Counted from the first letter of the stretch, positions 49,001 through 59,672 are shown. The stretch is 64,000 bases of DNA from Akebia trifoliata (GCA_017979445.1 CM030717.1:11762139-11826138); one strand, 5' to 3'. Notes: generated by a model from the sequence alone, not told the origin. Numbers and translations are program-made.

Positions 49001-50435
49001 AGGCTGAGCAATGAAGTAAGAAAATTGTGAGAACCAGAAGGGCAAAATGTGTTGATTAAGAGGAACTACAGGGTGGTTACAATCCCAAACTATCTTCAAC
49101 GTCAGATTTGCAATCTTATCATTTTGGCACTTTCCTTCTCTAAGAACTTGTATCATAAAAAATAAAAATAAAACCAATATTGAAGTCGGAGACAATAGAC
49201 ACCAAATCGTTGCAAAAGGAATTCCTTCAGCCAATTATTGTCTTCTTTGCAAGTCTGATGGGGAATTGGTCAATCATTTGCTTATCCATTGTCCTTTTTC
49301 CAGTTAGATTTGAGCCTTTTTTCTGTTGTTATTCAGAGTCTCCTGTTGCTTTCCACACTCCATCCTTGTGCTCTTTCAAATCTGGCATCTTAATGGATTC
49401 ACTTTCAAGAAAAGGATCCTAGGGTCCTTAACCACATTTGCCATTTGCCATTTGTTGAGGAATTTGGCTAGAGAGGAATAGGATGATCTTCATAGAGGAG
49501 GAGAATTCCATGGAAAAGTTCTTTCAATCATTGGGCTCCTAATCTTGTGGAGCAAAATTTTTAAGTAATTTAGGGGGGTCTTCTTTGAGGAATTGTGTAA
49601 GTGGGATCTCATTTGTTCAGACTTCAGACAATTTTGTTTGGAATGTAGCTTTGTTTCTTTATACCTTTCTGTTTGGATGGTTAGGTGGACTCCTTGGCCA
49701 CCTTCTTTCCTTAAAAAAATGTAGACTAATCAAGGCTCTATTTTGTTCACATCATGTAAAAAATATTAATGCTTTAAGTCACAACTATTTTAAGTGTCAT
49801 TTCACATAAAAATAATTTTTCAGAAAACTAATTGCCTTGAAGCAAACAAAACCTAGGAGGAATAACAGGCTACATAATGTCTCATTACTAAATCATCTTT
49901 CATGGTTTGTGAGACTTTTACCTTAGATTTCCTCTCTTGCAATTTTCATATATTCAGGGTTACAAATCTTATATACTGGTTCGTGTACCTATTTTCGTTC
50001 GCAAGTGCACTTGCATGCATGTGTAGATTTTTGTGTTAGTGGAGCTCAATCAGGTTGAAGTCTAATAATTATTCAATTCTCTTGTGTAGTGCAAAGAGAC
50101 AGATGAGGGAAAACCCATGCTAAAGCGTAAAAAAAGACGAGAGCGGGCTCAAGAAGTTAGGCAGATTTCAAGGGTGCAGGTCCATATTAGTATTTTGACC
50201 ATAATGTGTAGCATTCATATCTATCTATTTCTTCTGCTGCTTCATAATATTGACGTGATCATTTGTATTTGAACAGATCATATGTGCAACCCTGAGACGA
50301 TCTCTCTTTTTTATTTCCATAATCGTTGCTCTAATTGCAACCATGTACTATGGTTACAAGGGCCTACTCTGGCTGTCAGATTGGATGAATGAGGTCGAGG
50401 AAAGAAGACAAAGAAGAAGATTTCCAGGAATCTGA
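37750..50435 (+). CDS. NFXL2: NFXL2-type zinc finger protein with RING-like domain and C-terminal membrane segment, 13 exons
   Basis: Exons: 37750-38892, 38997-39110, 39195-39250, 39440-39506, 40257-40349, 40841-40926, 41048-41210, 41349-41522, 41723-41913, 44434-44515, 46456-46662, 50090-50179, 50277-50435. They total 875 codons (874 aa), close to Arabidopsis NFXL2, with consistent phases. I chose the ATG at 37750 ([10 protein letters not shown]). A RING-like domain spans about 71-142 (C71-x2-C74, then [13 protein letters not shown], then C139-x2-C142). After it come many NF-X1 fingers of the CGHxCxxxCHxGxCPxC kind. Near the end a basic stretch ([15 protein letters not shown]) precedes a hydrophobic segment at about 830-850, so the protein may be membrane-anchored. 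In Arabidopsis the NFXL proteins act in stress and clock regulation. Introns 9 and 11 are enlarged by transposon debris. Confidence 0.95.
40009..40038. repeat. (GT)15 microsatellite in intron 4 of the NFXL2-like gene
   Basis: A pure GT tract of about 15 units inside the intron between exons ending 39506 and starting 40257. No role is evident. Confidence 0.9.
41914..44433 (+). other. Intron 9 of the NFXL2-like gene
   Basis: This 2.5-kb intron contains a Harbinger-like MITE (43716-44325) close to its 3' end. The rest is AT-rich, with a C-rich stretch around 42830-43090 that I cannot assign. An exon-like segment at 42418-42455 is rejected below. Confidence 0.65.
43716..44325. mobile_element. 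Harbinger/Tourist-like non-autonomous element with TTA target site
   Basis: The ends GGGTATGTTTGATTGCATGG and, inverted, GGGTACGTTTGATTGCACATGG match over more than 20 bases. TTA flanks both sides (43713-43715 and 44326-44328), the three-base duplication typical of PIF/Harbinger. The 610-bp interior has further inverted TTTTCCATGGAA motifs and a GA- and GGT-rich centre. It has no transposase. Confidence 0.75.
45693..45882. mobile_element. MITE-like element with GGC(T/C)ATTTG ends in intron 10
   Basis: The left end GGCTATTTGAAT and the right end ATCCAAATGGGGCC are imperfect inverted copies. The arms contain complementary AAAAAGTAAG and CTTACTTTTTA motifs. The termini resemble PIF/Harbinger elements, but the target duplication is unclear. 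Confidence 0.5.
47440..47640 (+). mobile_element. Probable LINE 3' end with poly(A)
   Basis: T- and G-rich sequence ends CTTTAATAATATATTTCTTT, then ACCAATC and an A run. This resembles the 3' tails of plant L1-type LINEs. No coding part adjoins it, so the call rests on tail form only. Confidence 0.45.
47766..47804. repeat. (TA)n tract followed by a 12-base G run
   Basis: About 13 TA units are directly followed by TTT-free sequence and 12 G residues (47793-47804). This is similar in form to the TG/G tract at 19817-19860. Confidence 0.85.
49218..49520 (+). pseudogene. Fragment of LINE (L1-type) ORF2, zf-RVT region
   Basis: From 49218 a frame reads [15 protein letters not shown] followed by [10 protein letters not shown]. 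That is the Cys/His pattern (CxxC then HLxxxC) of the zinc-binding domain at the end of plant L1 reverse transcriptases. After a stop and a shift, [20 protein letters not shown] (about 49467-49526) matches the typical W-ERN-R-F tail of the same proteins. The fragment is badly decayed. Confidence 0.65.
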
Positions 50436-50491
50436 TAGTTCTCAACCATGATGTCTGCCTCCGAATAATATGAGTTGCATGAGGTTAGTAT

Positions 50492-50497
50492 AATAAA
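50492..50497 (+). terminator. Possible poly(A) signal of the NFXL2-like gene
   Basis: AATAAA lies 57 bases after the stop codon. Plant signals are loose and the 3' end is unproven. Confidence 0.3.
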
Positions 50498-52167
50498 TCC
50501 CCCCTTAAGCTTATACATGTTGAATTTGTCAACTCACCAGTGTCTGACAAAAAGCATGAAGAATATGGTCAAAATTATTGATTGTGTGATTCTTGTTTAT
50601 ATTATAGTGCTTGTAGAGTAACAAACTAATATATTTTTTAGATTCAAACAATTTTTTTTTTTTTTCCTTTTTTTTTCTGCTATGTGGGGGGGTCTAAAAT
50701 AGGAGACTTGTAATTCATTTTGAATAACTTGGGAAGCATTAAGACATACAGGCATAAGTAACCAATTGAGTAATTAATTTACTGCTCCAAATGAGGTTTA
50801 TTTTCATTAATTTATTCTGTAGAGTGCATAACATTGTCACTGCAAGTAATGGTGTTGCATATTTTACTGATTAATTGAATTTTCTAAATAATAAGAGTTT
50901 TTTTTTTTTATAAAAGTAATTAAAAAATATTTTAAAAGTAATGGAGTTCTTACCTTCATGGATAATGTATCTGGCATGCCTCCCTCCATTAAAAAAAAAA
51001 TTGGTGAAATAGGAATCATGATGTCAACTGTAGTAGTCGGATAAGGTGTAGACAATAATGAAAATGTGCCATTATCCAAGATCATGAGTGATTCTAAAAT
51101 TTTGACCATTTATATAAAATAAAAAATTGAATAATGAAGTTGTGATTCTAAATTTTTTTTTTTTTTTTTTTTTTTTTTTGAAGGTTACGTTGTAACTTTT
51201 GATTGGAGTGTCTGTTTTGCAAATATGATTATTATGCATTTTGGGTATTTTAAGTACTCCGTCCACATCGAAAGTCATTTGGACCGGATTTTGGATCTGA
51301 TCCGATCCATTTGCAACCCTAATATTTAGATGTTGATTTATCTTGTCTTTTTCCATTAACAGTCCTACTTTTAGTTTTAGATGTTGATGTGGCATTTATT
51401 TAAAATTAAAATTAAAAAAAAAATGTGTTTTATCAAAATCTTTCTCTTTCCCGCGGTTTGTTTGAACTTTGAATACTTTACGTGGAGTGACGTAAAGAAA
51501 GTATAAAATATAAAATAAAAAGAGACTACGCGAAGCTTCGCATGGTCAAATTCTTCAACTACGTGGTGGACTTGGTCATGAGTCATGACATGACACCTGA
51601 ATCTGAATATCCCAAAGGTGTATAATTACAATTCCACCCTTTTTGATGGCAAGTCTGAACTTTTAATCGAGTGGTGTAAAGTCTTTGCAATTTAGAAGAA
51701 GGGGGAATTATTACTTAAAAGGACCCTCGCAGAAGGGCATCTTTTTAAATAATCCCTAAATTTTCATGGGTGGCTTAACATGGTACTTAGTCAACTTTTT
51801 TCTTTTTAAATGGTCTCTGAATCTTATCTCCTACGTTTCTCACGATTGAATGTCCTAATCATTTTAACTCATCGTTTTCATTCAAAAATTGAATTTTTGA
51901 CATCTCAATCGAGTTTCGAAGATTCTATTTTACTACAAAGGATTTAAGAAAGAAGAAGTTATTTTCAATGATTTTTTCAAATATTTTGAAGATGTGTGTA
52001 AGAGATTAGGATTTTTTCTTAATTTTTGGATGAAAATCAATCAAGAATAGTTTTCTTGGGTTGAAATCATCTAAATAATTCATTGTCTCAAGTTTTTAGT
52101 CAATCTTTCTATGTATTTTAGTCAATAAAACTCAAAAATAAGAAATGGGCGGATTTTACCTATGTCG

Positions 52168-52325
52168 AGTTCACCACTTTTTATTTAATAAGTGGTGAAC
52201 TCGATAATAAAAAGTTGTGAACTCGACAATAAATAATGATAAGTTCGATAGTAAAAAAAATTTGAACTCGATACTAAATAAAAAATTATTGAGTTCAACA
52301 ATAAAAATTTTAAACTCGATAGTAC
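52168..52325. repeat. Degenerate short repeats with GAACTCGATA core
   Basis: Several copies of a unit of about 25-30 bp, containing GAACTCGATAATAAA or close variants, occur in both orientations. The first two form a hairpin with arms GAGTTCACCACTT and AAGTGGTGAACTC. Confidence 0.55.
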
Positions 52326-52792
52326 GAGGGACAATTTAGTACGAAAATTTTTACTAAATATCTTGTTAAGCAGCCACACGAAACTTAGGGACTATTTAGA
52401 AAGAAATCCTTCTATGAGTGTCTTTTAAGAAAGTTTTCCTAAAAAAATTGTATATTAGAAACAATGTGTGCTTAAGCAGACACCAACCTAAACATATCCG
52501 TGTGATGAATTCATCATCGTAAATGTATTTAAACTATAATTTTATAATTAAAAATAAAAATATAATTTTATTTTTAGATCTTACTTATGTTATCTCGAAA
52601 TGAAGTTAACAATTTATCACTATTATCAAGGACCTTTAGGTGGATGACTTAATGATGGGGCGAATCATCTGACATCTTGGTTGGGGGGAAGCAATGATAA
52701 AATATAATTTTATTTTTAGATCATATGTATGTCATTTCGAGATGAAGTTAATAATTTATCCAACTTAGTTGTATTTTATTATATATATATAT

Positions 52793-53150
52793 AGGATCGC
52801 GTTATTACGACCCCCTTTGCGACATACCTTTTTGTCTTATATGGGCAAAAATGTTTGGAATGGGCTGATTTTTTGTGAGGATGATCTCTATGGTGAGGAG
52901 ATCATCCTGGAAAAAAATCAGCCCATTCCAAAACTTCTAGACCGTCTGATTTTTGTTGAAAAATTATAGACCGTCCAATTTTTGTAAATCAATTTTGATG
53001 GGGTTAGAAGTTTTGGAATGGGATGATTTTTTGCCAGGATGATCCCCTCATCACAGAGATCATCCTCACAAAAAATCAGTCCATTCCAAACATTTTTGCC
53101 CATATAAGACAAAATGGTGTGTCGCAATGGGGGTCGTAATAACCCGACGC
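52793..53150. mobile_element. Foldback MITE 1 with GTTATTACGACCCCC termini
   Basis: The ends GCGTTATTACGACCCCC and, inverted, GGGTTATTACGACCCCC extend into arms that both read GTCTTATATGGGCAAAAATG. Inside are two near-perfect hairpins of about 80-90 bp (52854-52933 and 53010-53091), each with TTTGGAATGGGCTGATTTTT-type arms and a GATCATCCT/AGGATGATC stem. The element is bordered by (AT)n tracts on both sides, suggesting insertion into a TA repeat. Confidence 0.75.
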
Positions 53151-53169
53151 ATATATATATATATAAGGG

Positions 53170-53533
53170 AAATGTTCAGCACCATATATTTTGGCAAAAC
53201 ATTTTTCAAAACATGGGTCAGAAGTTTTGGAATGGGCTGATTTTTGGTGATGATGATCTCCTCACCATAGAGATCATCCTCACCAAAAATCAGCACATTC
53301 CAATACTTCTAACCCTATCAAAAATGGTTTACAAAAAATGGACGGTCCACGATTTTTCATCTTATAAATATGGGGCTAGAAGTTTTGGAGTGGGCTGATT
53401 TTTGGTGAGGATGATCTCTATGGTGAGGAGATAATCCTCACCAAAAATCAGTCCATTCCAAAACTTCTAACCCATGTAGGACAAAAATGATTGGCTAAAA
53501 TGTTGGCCAAAATGTTTGGTGCTGAACGGACTC
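53170..53533. mobile_element. Foldback MITE 2 with GTTCAGCACCA termini
   Basis: The ends GTTCAGCACCATATATTTTGGC and, inverted, GTTCAGCACCAAACATTTTGGC differ entirely from those of the neighbour. The interior again has two hairpins (53220-53310 and 53379-53468) of the same AGAAGTTTTGGAATGGGCTG type, separated by a spacer with TGGACGGTCCACGATTTTT. That spacer matches the other element's spacer in reverse orientation. (AT)n tracts border both ends. Confidence 0.75.
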
Positions 53534-53904
53534 TATATATAATTGTAACAATTGCGTATATCCATGTAACGAATTCATCAAGCTGGAGTCTTTTTTATAG
53601 ATGTATTTAAAATAGATTTTTATAATTAAAAAAATATAATATAATTTTATTTTTAATCACACATATTATTTCAAAATGAAGTTAAAAATTTATCACAATT
53701 ATCAAAGACCTTGAGATGAATGACATGATCGTCCAAAGTCGGGGATTTTTTTTCCTAATATCTTAGTTGGGAGGATAACGCATCATTCAGGCTAAGACCT
53801 TCCTCTGGCATTCAAGTTGAAATCGCCTCAAAATATATAATCGATCTACGAATTGACAAAATCGAGAATTCATTATAAGTTAACAAGCTCACCAAAGATA
53901 TAAG

Positions 53905-54033
53905 TTGGACCTCACAGTGCACACCCTGACGAGAAAGTGTATGGGAACCATAATGCTTTCCTCAAGATACAAGTGAAAAAGCATATGTGGTTCCTATTCA
54001 CTTTCACGTCAAAATGTGCCATATGAAGTCCAA
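53905..54033. mobile_element. Palindromic MITE with CAAGATACAAGTGAAAA centre
   Basis: The left arm (TTGGACCTCACAGTGCACA, GGAACCATAATGC) and the right arm (GCATATGTGGTTCC, TGTGCCATATGAAGTCCAA) are imperfect inverse copies. The centre TCAAGATACAAGTGAAAA is the same as in the element at 34953-35114. Confidence 0.6.
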
Positions 54034-54537
54034 TCTTGAGGTCACTCTAGCATGACTCTATTCATAATCTCAAATATCGTGGATATCTTCTCAAACTAAT
54101 CTGAAATAACAAGTCATTTTAAGAAAATATAACTTACTAATATACAAACACAACCCAACCAAAATAATATGAAACTTAAAAAGGAAAGGAAGTTTCATAA
54201 AATAGGTTGATTTGTTCTTTAAAAAAATAATGTTAACCAACATCTAATTTGAGCATTGGAGTATTTTTTTAATAGGAATTTGTAATTAAAAAAAAAAAAA
54301 AAAACCTCAAAATATTGAAAAGAAGACTATGAGACAAGTCAAATCGTAACACGGATATTGAGTTGTACCAATATCCTTAAAAACCTTTCGTACACTGTAT
54401 AATTATGATATTAACAAAATAAATCATGTCTGTATTATTTTCATTTTTCTTAGATTTCCTAAAATATCATAGTTTTGAATTTATATTGTAAAATAAATAA
54501 CACCCATCTTTTCAACTCTCCATTTTTAACTCCCCCC

Positions 54538-54681
54538 AAACTCTCTTGACATGGCATGTGCATGAACTATAGATTATTTTACATGGGATACACAACTGCA
54601 CATATTTATGGGGATGTGTAATTGTGTATCCTAATGAAAAAAAAATCTATAATTCATGCACATGCTACGTCAAGAGAGTTT
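54538..54681. mobile_element. Palindromic MITE with AAACTCTCTTGAC ends
   Basis: The arms AAACTCTCTTGACATGGCAT... and, inverted, AAACTCTCTTGACGTAGCAT... are about 90% alike over 40 bases. The interior contains GGGATACACAACTGCACA and TGTGTAATTGTGTATCC. Related to 56936-57077 and 2882-2993. Confidence 0.7.
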
Positions 54682-55530
54682 GTCGGAAGCGGATCATCTG
54701 TAGCCCATTTCTCCAGTAGCTTTTGTTTTACAGTCCATAGAACACTACATTCAAGGAAAATAACAATACAGTCCTCTTGGATTCATTGTTTGGATCAGAT
54801 TTGATGAAAAAAAATTATCAATTTTTTTTTTTTGAACCTCAAGTGTTTGAAAATGCACTATTATTTTACTCCTATATTTAAACGATTGGATGCAATCATC
54901 TTGATGACATGGCACACTCTTAAACGTTGATATAGGTTATATAGGACTATAAGAGATTCACGCTACAAAGTATCTACTCCTAAGTTTGTCAAAGGGGATC
55001 AGAAAATCACGATTCCTTATATGAATATGAAAAATCTGTATATCATTAGAAACATAATGTTTTTCAACCAAATTTAATATTTCTATAAAATTTCTAATAA
55101 TATTTGTTAATATTTTTATTTAAAATAATAATTTCATATTATTAGAATTAACTTAAGCTGCACGTGCATCTTACCTATTATTTATGATAGAAAGCTTAGA
55201 GAGGAACTTGGACTATACTAGTATTTAAAATCCAACACCGAACCAAATAAATATAGAAATATAAATGAGAAGAGAAGAAGGCCGCCAACTAATAACTTAC
55301 ATTCACATTTGTGATTAGACATAAAGAATTCAATCTCCCAATTGAGGCTCCCACCACACCACACAACCATAAATTATTAAGATTGGCGGTGAAACCCAAG
55401 CAATTCTACCACCCCATCCCTACCGACCAAATCATCATTTCATTCTCTCACAATAAAACCTAATAATCAATATTCTCTCTCTTTTTTAATGTACCTATGT
55501 TTCTCTTACTTTAATGTAAGAAATAAAATA

Positions 55531-56202
55531 AGGGTCTTGTTAACCTGTGCCCTAAAGTGCAATAAATGCACTTTTAGAAATTGGAATCTAAAGGTATTTT
55601 GATAAAATATAATTTTTTTTACAAGTATTTTTGGTACATAATCTAATTTTTAAAGTAGGGATGTACATTCAGGTAAACTTGAACCAGAACAAATTGAATT
55701 TTTTTATTTGAATTAGGTATGATTAAAACCAAGACCAACTCGAAAATCTCGAATTCGTTTTGGGTTCAAGTATCAAAGGTCAAAACCAAACTCAAACCGA
55801 ATTAAATTTTCGGGTAGAATCGAACTTCAAAGGTTTGAACTGAATTTCTTTTTAAATAAAATGAGATTTATGAGAGTCAAACCTTGGATGTGGCCATGTC
55901 ACAACATCTTACCAACTCGTCAAGTGTTACGTTGTGTTAAAATTAGTAAAAATGAACATAATATAATAAGTCGATTCTTGATTTGGGTTTCGATCTTTAG
56001 AATGGGTTCAGTCCGGTCTTGGAGGGGCAAACCCAAACTCAAATTGATATTTATCGATTTCGATTCAATCTTAACCCAAACAGATTCGATCCGAGTTCGA
56101 TTCGATTTTTGGTCTGGGTTTCGGATAAAATGTACATACCTATTCCAAAGTGTACTTATTGCACTTTAACGTATGCCCTTGGGGCACACGTTAACAAAAT
56201 CC
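55531..56202. mobile_element. hAT-like MITE A, interrupted by a second element
   Basis: The ends AGGGTCTTGTTAACCTGTGCCC and, inverted, GGATTTTGTTAACGTGTGCCCC match. An eight-base duplication ATAAAATA flanks it (55523-55530 and 56203-56210), fitting the hAT superfamily. Without the insertion at 55656-56142 it would be under 200 bp, like its neighbour at 56228-56388. Confidence 0.65.
55656..56142. mobile_element. hAT-like non-autonomous element B nested inside A
   Basis: The ends TAGGGATGTACAT and, inverted, TAGGTATGTACAT match. The flanking eight bases TTTTAAAG (55648-55655) and TTCCAAAG (56143-56150) agree at six positions. The interior is rich in GAACC/GGTTC and ATTCGA motifs and has no transposase. 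The related element at 56228-56388 lacks this segment and so shows the empty site. Confidence 0.65.
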
Positions 56203-56227
56203 ATAAAATAAAGGGTAATTTATACAT

Positions 56228-56388
56228 GGGTTTTGTTAAGGGCACACTATTAAAGTGCAATACACACACCTTGGGAATAAGCACTTGAAGGTATTTTGGC
56301 ATGAAAAAAAATTAAGGACATTTTCAATACAAAATCTAATTTTGAAAGTGTAGTTATTGCACTTTTAACATGTTCTCTTATGTTAACA
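56228..56388. mobile_element. hAT-like MITE C, uninterrupted relative of A
   Basis: A perfect eight-base duplication TTATACAT flanks it (56220-56227 and 56389-56396). It starts GGGTTTTGTTAAG and its inner arms share TTAAAGTGCAATA and TATTGCACTTTTAA. The middle CTAATTTTGAAAGTGTAG matches the sequence that element B interrupts in A. Confidence 0.7.
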
Positions 56389-56935
56389 TTATACATTACC
56401 CTCTTTCTTTTCAAGAATATTTTTATTGCTCTTTTGTATTTTTCAAATTGATAACATAACCCTCAATGTTTTGTGCTTATGCTTCTCGTACTTTAATATA
56501 AAAAATAAAATAAAGGATAATTTATACATAATCCTCTATGATTTCATGAATATTTGAGTTGCTCTTCTGTATTTTCAAATTGATAACATTGCCCTAGACC
56601 TCAGTCTTCACGGAGAGATTAATAGAAGTTATCAAAATACTTTCATCTTCAATTTATAGTCAAATAAACTTGATATTTCTCTCAAAAATCACATATTTGT
56701 GTGTAAAATAATTTTTTTGTGCTTTTGTTCAACCTTAAGATCTATCTATTTTAACATTACGAGTTTTAGACCAGAAAAATGTGCATATCTTTAATACAAC
56801 TAGACATTTAATAAAATGTATTTTCGAGTAAGAAAACATATTATTAAATATTTATGCATGATAACATGTTCTCAAACGTAGATGTAATTATACATAGAGT
56901 ACTGATTTTCTAACTCAACCTGATAAAATAACTCA

Positions 56936-57077
56936 AAAACTCTTTGGTGTCGCATGTGCAAGAACTGTAGATTTTTCCCCTTGGGATACATAGCTCCATA
57001 TGTTTATGGGGATATGCAGTTGTGTATCATGAGGGAAGAAATCTACGGTACTTGCACATGCCATGTCAATGAGTTTT
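56936..57077. mobile_element. Palindromic MITE, relative of 54538-54681
   Basis: The left arm AAACTCTTTGGTGTCGCATG and the right arm CATGCCATGTCAATGAGTTTTT are imperfect inverted copies. Inside are GTGCAAGAACTGTAGATTT and its counterpart AAATCTACGGTACTTGCAC. Confidence 0.65.
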
Positions 57078-58977
57078 TTTATTCTATCAAAGTTGATTTA
57101 GAAAATCATTATACTTATACATATTATGATGATAAAATAAATTAAAAAAAATGATCAACATATATTTATTTCAAAATAACACACTATTGAAAATTTTAAA
57201 AAGCATAATATTAAGATATTATTGTTAAATCCCCATATTTTTCATATTTTTGAATCACCAAATTCTATATTATGTATCAAATTCTAAATTAAATAACATT
57301 CATGAACTAAATTATAAACAATCATAAGGTTACAAAAATTTACCATAAGTCGACCATTTTTCTTGACCATCACAAACAAGACGGAAATTTTGGGAATGTG
57401 GAAGACAATGGTTTTTCAGATAGAAAAACTAAAGGGTTTTTCAGGAGATTGAAGTCGATGGATCATATAAGAAGATGGATTCTTGGGGAAAAAATCAAAG
57501 GTTTTGAGTTAAAAGTTGCAGATGAACGTATTTAAATCATTTTCTACGAATCTTCTCAATAGGTCAAAGATGGCATGCCATAACTTTGAAAATATAGAGG
57601 TATCTCAATAATTCATTAAAACATGTTTGGTATGCCTTAATGGCTCTAAAGTAAAGTAGTTATGGATTCAAGTTCACATCGGTCGGTTGAGGTTCATATA
57701 TGGACCCCATTTCTCCATCAAGATCAGTATTCGAAGTCCATTTACCAACTAATTATTATAGATCAATATTAAGAATGATAAGCTCTTCTGAAAGGGTAGG
57801 TCAAGTGTTTGAAACCCCCACAAAGCTATGAATTCCTTGGGACCATTCTCTAGGGTCCGATAGACCCTTGATACAATCAGTTGCACAAAGGACTTTCCGA
57901 GGGAGTGGTGCGTGTGACCCTAGGAGTAGTCTCACCTGAAGGGTTGGGGATACTAATAAAAAAAATAAAAAATAAAAAATAAAAAATATTAAGAATGATG
58001 GACCTTGACCCATTGTTATAAAGCTGATTCCATAGGTTCCTTTACTTACTTTTTTTTTACTTGGATCTTCGAGATTTGTGATTTTATTCAACATTGGTGG
58101 GTCCCACTTCTTAATTACTACTAAGGCCACTGGACACATTATGAGTGATTTTTGGTTGCCAAAAGTTGCATGCGATGGTAGCCAGCATGCCTGGTCGGGA
58201 CACACTTAGCCCATCTGTTAAAAAGGGTAAAATAAATAGCTGTATCGAATCATGTATTAAAAGCATCTACCCTTCAGTATGTTTAAATAGGGGTCTATAT
58301 TAATTTAACATAAAAAAATAAAAAAATAAAAGTTTTAGTTGACCTAGAATTTTTTTATTATTATTAGAAAATCTTAATTAATCTTTAATTTATACTTTAG
58401 CCAACTGTTCCAACTGTTAAATATGTGACTAACAGAAAATAATTAAACTAAGAGTCGAACACGAAATAATAGAAAAACATTAATCTCCAACCTCTTGGAA
58501 AGTTTTCTTAATTTTTTTTTTCTTTAAAATATTTACCTCCATTTCTGAAAGTTTCCAAATGAACAATTTCAACGATATCTTTTAATTTCTTATTTTATTA
58601 TGTTCGACTATATGCGTTTCTCTATCCGTAGAGTACATTGAATGTATAAAAATATGACCATAACAAAAAGTTTGTTATTCGTATTAACTTTTACTCTAAG
58701 AGGAATGTTGTGTGAAGATTCTATCTTTTTTAACCTTCAAATTCAAATGTTAGTAACAAATTAGGGTTTCGGGGGAGGTTGAAGTTGATGGATTTTTCAG
58801 AAGAAAACTCGAGGATTTATGGTAAGACTTTAAAGAAGTCAAATAATTTATATATATGTATAAAGAATTACAATTATTTTTTTGACAGTCTAATGCAGAA
58901 TTTAGAAATTATCCTATTGGATTGGCCAATAGGATAATTTTCCATTGTTATTAGACACATAATAATCAAGGTGATTT

Positions 58978-59672
58978 AGAAAAGGGGGAAATTGTCAACA
59001 ACAGAAAAAATCTGTTAAAATAAATTTTTATTTAAAAAGTATCAATTTATCAAAATTTATAGATTGGAACCTAAAACACCTTGTAGTGGCATTTTGTTTT
59101 AAATTACCATATTATCCCTAAAAAATGCCACTTCAAGTGGCCTTGTATGTACAGAAGAAGAAGAAAAAATAAAAATAAAAACACCACTTGAAGTGACGTT
59201 TTCTATAATTTCAAAATTGTTTATGACCCAATTACAACCCTTGTGGTACTCTCAAGATCAATGATTAATTTAATATTAGACCATAGATCTAAAAGTCCGG
59301 AACAAAAAAAAAAATACAAAACCCAAAACTGATCATATGCGGAAAAGAAAGATAAAACATTCAACTTGCCTTCGTTTAAATGGGAGTTAGTAGGTGTTTA
59401 AATGGGATTTCGAACTAAAAGTAGGAAAGAGGAAGGAGAAAGGAGGAGGAAGACGGAGTTCTTCGAATCAAAGAAAATGCCACATTAAGTGGCATTTTTT
59501 TAATAAGTGCAAGGGTATTATAATCATTCTAGGGAAAAATCGAGAAAAAAGAAAAAACACCACCACCACCACTTCCTATCTATAAATTTTGATAAATTGA
59601 TACTTTTTAATAATAATTTATTTAACAGTTTGTTTTTTTTTTTTTTTTTTTTTCTAATTTCCCCTTTAAAAA
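58978..59672. mobile_element. Large inverted-repeat element with GGGGGAAATT ends
   Basis: The outer arms share AAAGGGGGAAATT and, inverted, AAAGGGGAAATTAG. Deeper, both contain AAAAAGTATCAATTTATC and then AAAATTTATAGAT, on opposite strands (about 59034-59065 and 59578-59610). The interior repeats ATGCCACTTCAAGTGGC-like motifs. It has no coding capacity. A long T run (59633-59653) sits near the right end. Confidence 0.6.

Larger units (their letters stand above)
46663..50089 (+). other. Intron 11 of the NFXL2-like gene
   Basis: A 3.4-kb intron. It contains a probable LINE 3' tail ending in an A run (about 47440-47640), a (TA)n tract followed by 12 G residues (47766-47804), and a fragment of LINE ORF2 (49218-49520). 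The remainder is unassigned. Confidence 0.6.
50436..52790. other. Downstream region of the NFXL2-like gene without a recognisable gene
   Basis: AT-rich sequence with T runs near 50650 and 51150-51179. AATAAA at 50492-50497 may serve as poly(A) signal for NFXL2. A cluster of short repeated GAACTCGATAATAAA-like motifs lies at 52168-52325 and includes the palindrome GAGTTCACCACTT with AAGTGGTGAACTC. No coding sequence is recognised. Confidence 0.55.

Noticed and set aside
57801..58205. 134-codon open frame on the minus strand
   Set aside because: No recognisable domain; it contains a low-complexity Phe/Leu stretch from an A/T run and lies in repeat-rich DNA. It is treated as chance.
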